A stretch of DNA of 64,000 bases from Symsagittifera roscoffensis (GCF_963678635.1 NC_087062.1:52526473-52590472); one strand, 5' to 3'. Counted from the first letter of the stretch, positions 43,641 to 55,870 are shown. Translations and numbers: made by a program. Notes: generated from the letters alone by a model not told the origin.

Positions 43641-45257
43641 AAATACTACACAGCGACGGAGCGTAGAAAAAGTACCTATTAACGACTGGCAGGCGTCAGT
43701 TACCTTAATCCTACTCGCTTTTCACCGTCTCGACCTTGCCAGTTGATTTTCTGGTCTGTCTAGGTCAAAGTAAAAAGTTACCATTTTTAGGCCATCAGTC
43801 AAACGACTTTTGATCAGCTTTCGTTTACATGCGAACACAACCACATAGCTGAGTCTCGGATCCTCAGACTACGTGATTGTCATTAAAAACACGGCTCGAA
43901 CAACCAATTTTAACATATTTTTGTGTGACAGTTTTATATTAAATCCTTTGGAGATGGATTGACCCTTTCCTTTTTCTAGCTACTGTTTTTCTGAAATATC
44001 AAACAATAACGGTGTTAATTAAGAGATCTATGACATTCCAGCAGCTATAAAGTTAGTTTATACAGTCCCTTCACATAGAACAGTCTCTGGGGGACCAAGC
44101 CTCCGCTCCCGTAATATTCCTGAGATAACGCTCTTATCTCCTCTAATTTGTGTCCCGGGAGGGTTCCGTGGTGTATTTCTTCCCCCACTGAAGCCTCCTT
44201 CTCCACCAATATCTGTTGACAAGTGTCTTATCGTGCGTTGTTGCCACGATAAGAGGCTTCGTATTTTCCGTCTCTGGTACGACTGTTTTTCACAATATCT
44301 GTCGTTGTTCTCATTTTCGTCACTTTTTCAGTCAAAATGGCCGTTTTTCGTATTTCTGAGAAATATTCTTCTTCCAATCGAAATTTTAAAAATAAAAATT
44401 CTAGAATATTCCGACCCTCCTTCGCAATACTTTTTCGTCAATAAGGCCTTTAGTCGTTCTTTTTTACGTCGCCGGAAGGTTGTGCTGTGCCATCTGGCAG
44501 AATGGCACATACTCCCCGGACAGTCCCCATCAATGTCCCTATTGATCGCATAACACCGGGTTATCGTCAAGTAGTTATCCAGTTTTCTGTAATCCATCTT
44601 ACAAATCGCATAAGAAAATGAAATTTATCTACCCCACCTCAACTCACTACGTGTTCACAAATGGCATCGTACTAAATCTCACTGCCTTTCAACATTTTCA
44701 CAAAATTTGCACCATGAGGAGTGTCCTAGATAAAATTTCTTTTCTGACTACTTACGTCGTCTTGCCATAAAACTTCTTTTCGCTCTTTGTGATTAAAAAA
44801 GTAGGACATGGCACGGCCACGCACCCGTTAAAATTAACTTAACATTACTCACCAAGTATAATCAGTTATTTATGCGGTCCTTTCAATATTAAAACTAAGA
44901 AACTCTGTGGCTAGGAAAGTTATTGAGTTACCCACCCTTCCCGAGCAAGTTTACTCAAATTTACCATGTCGCCACACAGTGAATTTGTGTCTTACACAGG
45001 TTAAAAACTTCAGTCGTGAATAAATAGGTAAATATACTCACCTAGATTCCTCATATACATACATAAATAGCCATAACTAAAATCAAGAATTTCAACAATT
45101 TTAACAATTGCAACATTTTCAAAGTTTGGTTTGACCAAACTAGATCAAAACAAAAAGTTTCACAAGTTCAATAATCAAAACTTGGTTGATTGGTTTAAGT
45201 TTTAGCCCACAAAGACAATCAAGTTTTTTCTCCTTCTCTTCTCTTCTTTGGTCATCT
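43641..45257. other. No recognised gene; possible 3' non-coding end of G1
   Basis: This lies directly downstream of ORF4 on the minus strand. It would be the place for the 3' untranslated region and LTR of G1, but the 5' LTR is outside the window, so no LTR can be matched. A purine-rich run (gttgaggtgggg, minus strand, near 44640) could be a polypurine tract; this is weak. A minus-strand frame at 44328-44597 includes a short match to the SGES-type motif of pol and may be chance. Confidence 0.3.
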
Positions 45258-48200
45258 TCATTCCATCACTTCTCCATCCTGATGTTCATCGTCACTGTCT
45301 TCCAGAACTTTCTCCAACATGTCCATAGAGTTGCGGGCCGTGCCCCAACTCTCCTGCTCCAACAGCCTCGGTTTGCAACAAGGTAGCAAGTCCACATTCA
45401 CCTTCTGCTCCCGGTTCCTGCAAAAGCTGTTGTGAAGACATAGGCTCACGTTTCGTTCTAGGTCAGCTCTTAAGACCTCTTTCTTTTCATATTCAGTAAC
45501 ACAAGGCGCTCCAGCTACCCGCTTCACCGCTGTGGTGACCGCGTTTCTGTGCGTCAAGAATGCTCTCTAATAGGCTCCTGGTCCTATATCTAGCTGGAAA
45601 GATTGATAGGCTTCCGTGTTCCTCGACATGTGACGCTTCGCGCGTTCATACATCCATGATGTCATCACTGCACGGAACCAAGGCATCAATCTTTGCCTTG
45701 ACCATATTCTTTCAATGGCTTTAGGTATCCTCAAAACCTTGCAGGTGGTTCTGAAAAGATCCAATTCACGACTCATCTTCACGTTGCTCAGCTGCTCAGG
45801 AGTCGGCACGGCCGTCTCCTGCTCATTTGTGTCCGCGTTAGCCTCCAGCCATCTCACTGCCAGCATGGCACTAACCACCACGATTGACACCTGTTGATTC
45901 TGATCGGGCAACCCCGTAGAGTACAACTCCTCCACGTCCCATACTAGCATTAGATTCCCGCGTTTGGGGTACCACAACGTCTGCGCCAAGCAGTGGCAAG
46001 GATACTCCCCATGGGTTCTCACTATGTTCCTTCGGGTCCGATACCCTGAGGCTCCCAGCAACGGTTCCACCTCCATCAGAATTCTGTGTAAGTCGTCTTT
46101 TTCTTCTATTGTGGGGAATTCAGTGGGTAAGGCTCCACTCGCTTTCTGTTTCTGGAACTCACTCACATTGCCTTCACTCAATCTCAGAAACTCTTCACCC
46201 ACCACATCTTGCAACTCGCCTTCAGATCTCTTCGGGACTGCCCGAAAGATCTTTGCCAACAAATCATGTGACCTCTCCGACATCCTGGCCAACCTCACGC
46301 ACTTTGGCACAGAAAAAAGTTGATCAATCAACACCTGCTGTGTCCTCGCATCCATCACCACCATGTGTGTAGGATATCTACTACTGCAATATGGTGCGGA
46401 GCTTGAACCCACCAGATACTTCGAACCAGTCGGTTTATGATAGGCCTCACTATCTTTCAGATTCATCTCGTTCTCCAGAGCTTCTCTCCAGCCTCCGATC
46501 TTCTGCTCTGTCTGCAATGCTCCAGGGAATATTTCCACGCTGAGGGACGTCACTAGCTCATGGGCCCGCTCCAGGCGCTCAAGCGATTCAATCGAACTCG
46601 TCATGCTGCAAAATCCCAAGGCTGTGATCAAATTTACGTCCGTCACCCCATGACAGTCCGCGACCAACTCCATACCACTTTTATCCGACATGCTCAGTCT
46701 TCCGTACAATCGTGCCAGTTGCCGATGCTGCTCGCTCAGCGTAACCAGGCAGTGTCTTAGGTTACAAACATGTCCTTCCATCCCACTGTGTTGAGCCAAG
46801 CATGTGCCTTGCTTCAACCAATTACTCGATGGACCTTCCTCGGAAAGCTACGTGGATGGGTTGCTCTTCCGATTCGTCAATCTCGTGGCTAGCAGATGAT
46901 GTATCATGGCCAGATCATGTAAACTCGCGTCATCATCTAGGTCTAACGTGATATCGGCCGTCATGTCCCAGATTAAACCGGCATTAGGATGAGGGCACCA
47001 AGAAGTTTTCATGAGTTCCCACATCGTCACTAGACTGGTTTTCAAGGGAACGTCCCAAGAACCACAATCAAAACTCACTTGCCCCTTTAGCTCGGGAACC
47101 GAGGGTTCGACCACTCGTTCTTCCAAAATAATTCCCAGCTTGGGTTGTTCCACCATCAGCATCCCAGTTTCTTTAATACGTTCAACCCAGAAATTGAGTA
47201 CTATGACTTGCTCATAGTCGAAGTACGCTTCCCTGGCTTCTTCATTCACAAAGGGATTATACGCCATCCCCGGTATGCCAGACACATATTGGAATGACTT
47301 CAGTTTCCCTAGTGTTGCAAACTCTTTTTGTCCTCTGACCGCTTCAATCAACTCCCGGCTCACTTTCAATTATTTGTTGGAATATCTTCTCACCTCTTCC
47401 AACTTGCGATAGCTTTCCATATCATTCGACTCCTTGCTTGGCACAGTCAATGGCATGTCCTGATATAGTTCCAGGAGTGCCCTAAGGAAGTTCCTTTCAC
47501 AATCAACTCCCTTTTGCCGAATGATCTTTATGCATTCTCCCAAAACAGGAGTGGGGATACGATCCACCACGAACCTGACAAAGCAAAGGGCATCCTTACG
47601 CTTAGCCCATGCTATCGCAGAATCGTCTTTCGAAATCAACGCTCGCAGAGCTTCCATCAACTCCAGTTCCTGTTCCCGTGATTTCGAATCACTACTGGCT
47701 TCATACTCCGCTCTCTTGATGCCCATCAAGCACCAAGCCAACCGTACTTGCAGATCAGTTCTCACGCAAGGATGAGCCAGGTATGCCGCCACTGTAGCAG
47801 GTGCATGCATCGCCTCGTCGAAGTATCACTGGAGGGCCGCCCTCCAGGAGATTTCCAGCAATTTTTCCAATCCGACTTCGTTCGCTTCAGAGGACATTAC
47901 CGTGCCGTATTCTTTTCGATTTAAGTTTGAGTTCTCCGTGAGCTCTTTCAGATATTCCTGCATGGCTCGCTTCTCGCTCCAAGCCATCAGGTGCCCTCTC
48001 GCGGAGTTTCTCGCTTTCAACATTTCCACATAACCTCCTGCTGGATCTCCCATGTGGACTGATTCTGGCACAGTAACTCGACTGTACTCGACCACGTCGA
48101 GTTGTCCTTCCAGTTTCAACTTGGCCATGTTGATTCGCGAGGGCCTGTAATCTTCAAGTCCTCCAGATCCACATTGACTGATGATCTCCATCTCTAATTT

Positions 48201-51200
48201 AGTGTCTGCCAGGGTTCGTGCTGTCTTCTTTGATCTTACGGCAGTCGTGGTCAGACCAGCCAAGAGCATAGGGGGTATCAGATTCTCTTTTTCTCCCCCT
48301 GTCAGCGCTGCACTATCTCCTTGCCCGCTCTCGCCTGAACGACCTGGGCTCGTTAAAGAGGTCACCACTGCGTTGGCTCTCGACTTCACCACTCTCGGGT
48401 TCATGGCTCGACTTCCAGTCTTCCCTTTTAGTCGCTTCAGTCCCTTCCTGGCTCGTCTAACAGGTAATTTCTTTGCAACCTGCTGATCATCGGCACTGTC
48501 TTCTGTTACTGACTCGGTCAGAACATCCGACTCCATGGAGTTCACTATTTTCTCCAGGACCTCACGCAAGAAGGGTTGGTTCAACCCCACCTTCATTATG
48601 GACTGCGTCCCATATCGCCTTATCACGTCCCATGATCTTTCCATGAAATTCACTCGGCTCCAGGTTGTCCCTGTCTTGCCTTCTAGCTCACTTTGATATC
48701 TCTCCCATTCCTCTTCCGGCAACGTGCTCAGGAAGAATACCCTCATTGATTCTTCGATTTTTCTCCTCCTTGGTGACTCATGGAGTAATCTCTGCGGATC
48801 CCTGCTTTGGCACTCTCTCGCCTGGCTTATTGGGTCTATCGGGGATAAGTCGGCCGACGCCTCCTTTGTAGGGGACATCAAAGACGATGGCGTCATTAGC
48901 AATAGACTCCCATCGACTTCCCCATCGTCGTCTTCACTAAACCGGTATTCTAGCAAGTCTCTCTCTAACGCTCCCAGATCCGTCTCACCCGGTTTTCCCG
49001 TCTTTCCCTCGGTATCGTTGTCGTCATGATCCATCAAATCATCATCACCTGCATCAGGTTTCGGCCTGGGTCCTGAAGGTCCTTGTCGTGAGTCTATGCC
49101 CGAGTCCGGCCGAGCCGGGACGGTCATGTCTCCTGCATGATAAAACAACTCATCATTCACCAGGAATTCTACAGATTCCTCGACATGTGGTGCTAGGTCC
49201 TCTATCGTTATATATGAGCCCCCTCTGCTCTCTTTTGCCACTTCCATCATCACTACCTTCACTTCTCCTGACCACTTCAGTCTTGATAAGTCATCCGTGG
49301 GAGAATACACTTCGTTCCACATTTCGGCCGAGACCTCTGGTCTCCTGGAAGGTAGTGCCTTGATCTTCTTCCTACTCCAAGCATCAGGAAATGAGAAGTC
49401 GAATGTGTGCGCGGCTGCCATATTCCAGCCGATGAAGCGCGGCTCCATCCCTTCACTCCACTTCAACATTCTCTTTTCTGCATCACGAGCTGCTCCGATG
49501 CGAGGGGCAATGATGGGAGATGTGACTCCCAACAACATCCTCCTTATCGGTGGATATCGAGGGCATTGGCCGGCAGCGACCTGGACCCAGACAGCCACGC
49601 TTGCTGGTTCTCTTTGGCGTGTGCATAGGCCTCTGGTAAGAGTGGCACTCCCATAGCCGCTCCCGTATCTTTTACCACTAGTCTTAAGTTCCAAAGCTTC
49701 GGGTTGAACTGGATATGAGAAAGTTCCTCACGGCCCATTCGGCATTTGAAGTGGTTGTTGAAATCCATCAACATCCAACCTGGCTCCGCTATTCTTCCGA
49801 ACAGCCTATCGTCACTGGCCAGCCCTCTCAACTCACTCTGTTCTACCCAGTTCAGTACGGAACAGTCCACGACTGAGACCAGGTTGACGTACAACACAGA
49901 ATTCATGTACGCCTTAACTTGTACATCCGGGAACGCAAAAGACATCACCGGTCCATACACCACTGTGACGAATTCCCGCAGTCCGTGGACCAGAGCCAAC
50001 GGATCAATCCGCATCATGACAGCTAAGTCCGTCAGTAAGGGCATGCCACAATACTGCTTACTCTCGCCCGCATTCGTCGCCACCTTATCTTCTCCCGTGA
50101 CGCTTCTGTTCTGTTGTAAGAGGTATTGAAGCAGGAGAGTCCTCCAGTCTTTCATCTTCTTGAGCGAGGCGGTTTCCAACTGTGCATTCAACTCACGACT
50201 CGGTCCCTGTAGTTGTTCAGGGTAACGTAACAGCACAAGCAAATCACCCAGTCGACCGTAGGTCATAGCAATCAGAGTCAGGAGTCCATCCAATCTCAAA
50301 TCGGCTAACGCTTGGGTGAAGAGATTCGCCGCCCCCTTCACGAAATTTTTGTGACCAAATGTCACGTACAAGGCTAATACCAGGCCAATCGATAACTTCC
50401 TGCTGTCTCTGACAAAACTCGCAATCAAGTTCCGGGATGTCCTAGGATAGCACGTCGATAGGAAGGATGGCGTCCATCCCACTCCCATTCCTCCCAAGAT
50501 AGCATCCGATCGTTCGTACTGTGCCCTCGTGGCTAGCACATCAGCTTGGAACTTGTCCAGTGACATCGTGTTTACGTCCTGCATTAGTTTCAACATCATG
50601 CCCCCAGTTAACTCCCGGGCATCAAACAGGTTTTTCAGGTACACGTGTATCTCCTTTATCACTACCGGCGCGTGCTCGAACGCGTCCTCACCCAAGGTGC
50701 ACAGCCTTGGTGACAAGTACAACCATATGTTGTTATGCGGCTTCGTGCGCAAAGCCATTGCCATGATATCTTCTTCGGCTGCTGTCATGTTCTTCCTGAC
50801 TGTCATGCCCTGCTCATTCTCGGCCTGATCCATCTGTCTGAACCAGAGATCATCAGCCACCTGTTGTACTAACAGATGATCGTCATCCACCCCTGGTCTT
50901 AGCTTCAGCAACCTGGCAATGTTGGACAGCTCCAACCCCAGAACTTCATCTAGCACCAACCGAGTTGTGCTACAATCTCTGAGCCCCTGTATGGCATTCG
51001 AAATGTCAGACCAAACGGCGGGAAGCTCAGATCGGGACGGGTAGTAATTGTCCGGGTCCACTACTCTGTTTGGGGCAGGAATTATCACATTGAACCTCCC
51101 CTCTGCTATTGTTGTGACCATTGTATAAACAAATTGGAGGGGTTCTGGTAATGCAGCGTACCCTGGTGACAATACAAAGATCACCTTCACCACATTCATG

Positions 51201-51610
51201 GTGAAGCGTTGTCTTGCTGCTGCCTCTACCTCAGCCATCGCCGAGAGCAGTGTCATTATCGCCTCCCCTATAACCTCGTTACTCGGGATCGACCCATCCG
51301 TCAGACGTGACAATAAGCCACTGCTTTGCAGATGATCATTTGAGCCTGCAACCACTATTACCTGCGGCTCCATACTGACCACCCTTCGCACACTTATCAT
51401 CATGCCGATTGCTTGTCCCCAGTCCAATTTAGGTGCCGTCAAGAAAATCACGTCGGGCCAAAAGAGGGATTGGGGCGTGTAGAGATAATCGGAACTGGCC
51501 ACGATCAGATACTTCGCAGCTTTCATCTCTAAGGGATCGTAAGCAGCGAACAGGCCATCGCCTATTGGGGCCTTCAGTTTCCCATATCTCTGTTCATCTC
51601 CATCTACCAT
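45258..51610 (-). pseudogene. ORF4: very large protein of unknown function (about 2,100 codons)
   Basis: A true ATG at 51610 lies 60 nt after the ORF3 stop and in the same frame. The first 688 codons run to 49544; a one-base shift near 49590 passes to a frame that stays open to 45258 except for single stops TGA 47826, TAA 47370, TAG 46848 and TAG 45567. Each is one transition from an Arg, Trp or Gln codon. The N-terminal 230 residues alternate strands and helices with VASSDY, VIVVAGSNDHLQ and VIFVLSPGYAALP. I read this tentatively as a second, catalytically altered SGNH-like domain (GSND for GTND, no clear D-x-x-H). The middle (about 48.5-49.1 kb) is acidic and disordered (MDHDDNDTEGKTG), followed by basic stretches. 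The C terminus ends EDSDDEHQDGEVME. I do not recognise the family. Confidence 0.6.
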
Positions 51611-51670
51611 AGCCGTTCGGGGATAATCCCTTGAAAACTCGCCAGGCGTCTGACAAGGTGGTTTAGCGAA

Positions 51671-54129
51671 CTACCTGTACATCTTATGATGCTTGTTATT
51701 GGGCTTGTTCTCTGTCTGAAACTTGCCCCTTCGAGCAGGTGGCGTCAATTCCCGGGCTCTCTGTCTGACGTCTGTAAGGGATCGTGTGTTCAAAGGTCCA
51801 AAGGTATTGTCCTGAGGCAACCCGTTCAAGTCTGCGTAGTCGTCGAGCTGAACTGCTCCTGTTCTGCTAGCAGCCAATCCACGCCTGGTATCCGATACAA
51901 TCGCGACACCGTGGGACTTTCTCCGCCAATCATTCTCATCGCGTCCTCCCGACACGTCAGGGTATTCATGTTCAGCTTCGTGGACATGTCCGTCTTATAC
52001 TGTTCCCAATGACTAGGGTCTGATCGATTCCAAAGCAGCAGGCTGCCTGGTTCAACTCCTTCCGCAGGCACGGCGCTCGTAGACGATCCTGCTGCTGGAG
52101 CAGGGTTCGCCGTGGCGGGTGGATCATTCCTCCTAGACACGGTCTGGGAGTTATTTCTGTTCTGAACCACTGATCTGCCGAGTCGGCTTTCAAGCGGTTG
52201 TATTCTGGGAGGAGGAGCAGTCCCCAGCCTCTCCCTCACGTTTGAGCTAGGAGCGGTGGGTGCGGCTACAACCGTCTCCATTTCCAAGGGCCCTAGGCGG
52301 TTGACGAGGGACTCGGGCACGCTTGCCCTTATTCTGCTTCCTCCGGTCGTTGAACTGGTCCGAGCCAGAGAACTGGTCGCCCTCGACTCCGGCTCCATTT
52401 CTCTCAATTGCGTCTGCCGTGCCAGAGAACTGGTCGCCCTCGACTCCTGCTCCATTTCTCTCAATTGCGTCTGAAATATATCATTCATCCAGTGTCTCCC
52501 TCGTTGTGTTGGGTGTTGAAATGTATCCCATCTTTGGTAAGCGCAACATGATCAATCATGCGCAGCGTGTTTTCGATATCCAGAAGTCGCAACTCGCCAG
52601 GGTTGTTTCTCACCAGATTACGGATCATTTCATTCCACCGTGTCACGTTGCCGTTCATGAAATCTGCCACTGTGGTGCCCATCAGCGGGTTTTGTGGTAT
52701 CGTGCACAGCACCACAAACCTGGGCCTGTACTTCTCCTTCAGTTCATTCAGGAGGCATACCAGCAGAGGCTCCCACTTGCACTCGGGGGTCACTGGGGCT
52801 CTCGAGACGTCATTAGTTCCTAGCATTATCACCAGCGTATCCAGGTGATCCTCGCTTTGGAATTCCATCATCTTGACGACCTGAGCCACTGAAGCTCCTC
52901 CAAAGGACAGGGTGGTTGTCTGACCATAGACGAAGATCTCATTCAGATCCCTCACCAAACTGTCTCCTATGATCAGGTGGCGACTCCCTGGGGGAATCAC
53001 CTGGTCGCTCGTAGCGGGGTTCCAGCTCATGTCATTCAGGCAAGCTCGAGGATGCTCTGCAGCTACTTGCGTGAACTGGTGCCGTGTCATCAGGTTCTTC
53101 CTGATATCTACCACGCGGGGATTTTGATAGGTTCTCCCATGCGCAGTCCCCGAGGGCACTATTGTGTGGGGTGCTCGCTCCGAGCTATCTGATGATGGTC
53201 CGGTTGATCTCCTCCATTGTCGCTTGGGCCACTTGGTTGAACGAGTCTTGGAACTGAGGGGCGAGGTAAGTGTCAGAAGGGTCTGGTATCGTGAACCTTT
53301 GACTAGAAGCAGACGGTCGTGTCTGCTGAGGAGCCTCGGGCTCTCTCGATGCACGCAAATCCAGAACCTCGGTCCCTCTCGATACACACAGCTCCTGAGC
53401 TGTTGTCCCGGGGCGTGTGTCGTTGGATCCCTCCGAGGATCTCATGCTCGCCAGAACTTCCGGTGACACTTGGCTCACCTTGGCCATATACAGCTCCTTC
53501 AGGTGCTTTATTTCATCCTCCTTATAAGTCACCTGTAGATCTTCGTATTTCTTCTTCCATTCCTCTCTTTCTCGAGCTATTGCCCTATACTCCTGGAGTT
53601 TGGCACACAGCTCGCTCTAAATCTTTCTCCTTCTTTTCCAGCGTCTCGATCGTCTCCGACGTCTGGATCTCTATCTCACTCGACCTCACTTTCTTCAAAG
53701 GAGGAGCAGCTGTAGGAGAGTCGACCGAATGTGACGGGCCTGGCCCATCACGTTGTCTCTTCGCTCCGATGAGTGGCTGCGCCGGTTGGACTGGTAAGGG
53801 CATCTCACCTAGCCGGTGGTCCCTCTGCTCACCTAGTCCTGGCTCACGAGCCAGGTCATGGCCAGACATTTCTCCACGCCTCCATCTCATCAGTCGGTTT
53901 CGGCCTCTCTCGGCGGTCCCGGACTCACCGAAGGCCAACATCAACACGACTTCCGTAGGGCGATTCCCTCGACCCTCTCGTCCTAGTGCATTAAGGAGCG
54001 CGACCACAAACATCGCCAACCCGGGTCTTCTCGTGTGAAATCACAATCGATCAGCCGCTGATAGATCTCGTCTAGAGTCGCTCCTAGACTCGCTGAGAGG
54101 AATTCCATGCGTTCGTTCGTGTCACCCAT
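51671..54129 (-). pseudogene. ORF3: N-terminal domain, coiled coil, SGNH hydrolase, disordered tail
   Basis: The ATG at 54129 (MGDTNERMEFLSA) starts a conserved domain (LDEIYQRLIDCD, then EVVLMLAFGESG in the next frame). A coiled coil lies at 53450-53670 (EKKEKDL, REREEWKKKYEDLQ). The SGNH domain at 52500-52990 has every block: IIGDSLVRDL (nucleophile Ser), SFGGASV (oxyanion Gly), VIMLGTNDVSRAP (Asn) and DGIHFN (Asp/His). SGNH enzymes hydrolyse esters or acyl groups; the substrate here is unknown. After it come a 19-residue duplication and a Pro/Ser-rich tail ending at 51671. Frameshifts occur near 54020, 53610, 53190 and 51850. At 52485-52488 the SGNH frame stop overlaps an ATG (ATGA). The homologue in G2 (29816-31210) shows the gene belongs to the element family. 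Confidence 0.75.
52365..52478. repeat. 57-bp tandem duplication in ORF3
   Basis: Two units of 57 bp (52365-52421, 52422-52478) differ by about one base in the compared part and encode two copies of a 19-residue repeat containing QLREMEQESRATSSLAR. The unit is a multiple of three, so the frame is kept. Confidence 0.9.
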
Positions 54130-54601
54130 TTCTTATCGTGTTGATTCTTGCTGTCGTGTAGTGTCTTCTTGTGTCGTTTCGATTCAATGGATTCAATAAA
54201 CAATCTTCGATCAATCAAGATCTAAAAAACAAGTCGCGACTTAGAACCATCATTTTTGGATACAACATCATTCAATTCTTTAAAACCATCCATTGAAATT
54301 CTTTTTTCAATTCTGATTTAAAAATTTAGCACCAAGGTGGATCGTCCACCTTTACCTTTGTCAGAGTAGCACGAATGTGCACTGTCACCTTGATGACCTG
54401 GAGTGCCCCAGGTCTTTTTTGACACAAACATAAAACATATCATAACAATAATATAACATAAACACATAAACTTCACACGCCTATACTATCACATAAAAAC
54501 ATAATCCCTAATACTGTACCTAAAACCTAACCTAACCTAAAACTTGACTCTAATTCTTATCGAGTAACTTAATAAAAACCACTTATCGCCGAGCGCAATT
54601 C
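54130..54601 (-). promoter_or_regulatory. Structured intercistronic spacer before ORF3
   Basis: 472 bp without an open frame lie between the macro-like stop (54602) and the ORF3 ATG (54129). Perfect small hairpins cluster in it: gacctgg-agtgcc-ccaggtc (54395-54414, next to a T/A run), gcac-gaat-gtgc (about 54370-54381) and aaggtgga-tcg-tccacctt (54334-54352). A splice acceptor for a subgenomic RNA, an internal promoter or an internal ribosome entry structure are possible. The sequence alone does not decide. Confidence 0.45.
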
Positions 54602-55870
54602 TTAGCATATGCTCAGATAGTATTTTTTATGTAAGTAAACTTCTATGTCAGTCTCTGAAAATATCACATGTACAAGTGCGTACAACTCTCTCGGATGTAG
54701 CTTTCCCCTATTATGATCGTATACTGGCAACGAGAGAGAGGTCACTCCTCTCTCAACCAAAAAATCCCTAAGTCGAATCAAGGCCAATACCAAGCTCTTT
54801 GGATCTACGTGTTGCCTATCAGTGGCCTTGGTAACCAGGAAACACAAATATTTCCCTGGTATATGTGATGCAACTGGGGGAAGCGCTATCATCCCTCCCA
54901 CACCAGGCCTCTGTTTCCACAAAAACTCGATTTTTATACTCTCTTTTGAAGTTAGCCGCTAGTGCTGTTTTGAAGCTTATGTCCGCGGTTATCGCTATGG
55001 CGCACGTGCGTTCCGTGAGTATGAAATCGCTGTCCGTTATGACGATATTGTTCGAATAATGGTTCGGTAGATCAAAATACGATTCAAAGATTCGTCCAAA
55101 AGGTGGTTTTTTAGCATTCTCGCCCTCTGTCTCTAGTTCTCCGGTTTCTCTTGCCGATTTCAATTTTTTTATTATCAGATTTTCGGTGTGGGTGAGTCCT
55201 ACCCCCACTCCCCGGACAAAAATATCCATCGACGTCCCCGTCGATCGCCCAGAGTTTAGGAGATCGAGGTTGGATTGTGGAACACGTAGAGGACCATCTG
55301 GGGCGACCCAGTTGGACTCGGTATTGTCATGACTGATGTATTTGACGCCGTCTTTATCGACGTCCTGAATCGTCAGGATCGTCTCTTTTGGATCTGTCGG
55401 CAGATCATGGAGCCATTCGAGCACGCGCAAATTTGTTAGTTCCTGCTCATGAGTCTGTTCCGCTTCTGGTTCGAACTCCACTTCCGGTTCTGATCGATCG
55501 TCGATCCAATCTTGATCCATATCGTTCACAAGGTCGATTTCTTCTAGCATCGCCACTTCGTCCAGTCCCACCAGCGAGTCTATGATATCACTTACTACTA
55601 TCCTGTCTACAACGAAGTCCTCGCCGTACGGATTGTATTTCTTCTGGTTTTTTCCTCTCTTGCTTTGGCGTGTTTCCATAGTGAGAGGAAAGTCAGGCTG
55701 TATTCCTTTGTCAATTTCGGTTTGTTCCGGGCAGTCCCAGTCTTCTTCGGCATAAGGTAGAGTTTCATCATCCACCTCTACTCGCTCGGTCAACTCGAGA
55801 TCCAGTGGTAGATCGCAATCGTCCACCACCTCATTCCCGTCGTTCTTGTCGCGAGTACCCCTTTCATTAT
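54602..55870 (-). pseudogene. Macro-domain-like protein after integrase, frameshifted
   Basis: This follows integrase through a frameshift near 55865. The first 200 residues are acidic and probably disordered. A domain follows from about 55000: NNIVITDSDFIL, TCAIAITADISFKTALAANF-KREY, then in the next frame WKQRPGVGGMIALPP, GKYLCFLVTKA, LVLALIRLRDFLVERGVTSL, SLPVYDHNRGKLHPRELYALV, HVIFSETDIEVYL. The order of hydrophobic strands and the phrases GxxA-x-x-FKxxY, (Y)LCFLVTK, GVTxLSLP and F-x-x-TDIxVxL resemble macro domains of the TARG1/OARD1 type, which bind or hydrolyse ADP-ribose. The GKGIA-like loop reads KTALA and the catalytic Asp of TARG1 is not clearly placed, so activity is doubtful. A frameshift near 54940 breaks this copy. 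Confidence 0.55.

Noticed and set aside
43900-45010. 3' LTR of G1 beginning tgtgtaagacac on the minus strand
   Set aside because: Without the 5' LTR in the window there is no second copy to match, and no polypurine tract precedes that point.
45567-47828. Reassigned stop codons (TAA/TAG as Gln) as an explanation for the in-frame stops
   Set aside because: NPLOC4, pol and the jockey-like LINE use standard stops normally, so a variant nuclear code is not supported.
54395-54420. Rho-independent terminator (hairpin followed by T run on the plus strand)
   Set aside because: The context is a eukaryotic retroelement transcribed from the other strand; bacterial termination does not apply.
54515-54532. 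cctaacctaacctaa as an arthropod-type (TTAGG) telomeric repeat
   Set aside because: Only three units inside an AT-rich spacer; far too short to indicate a telomere or telomeric insertion.
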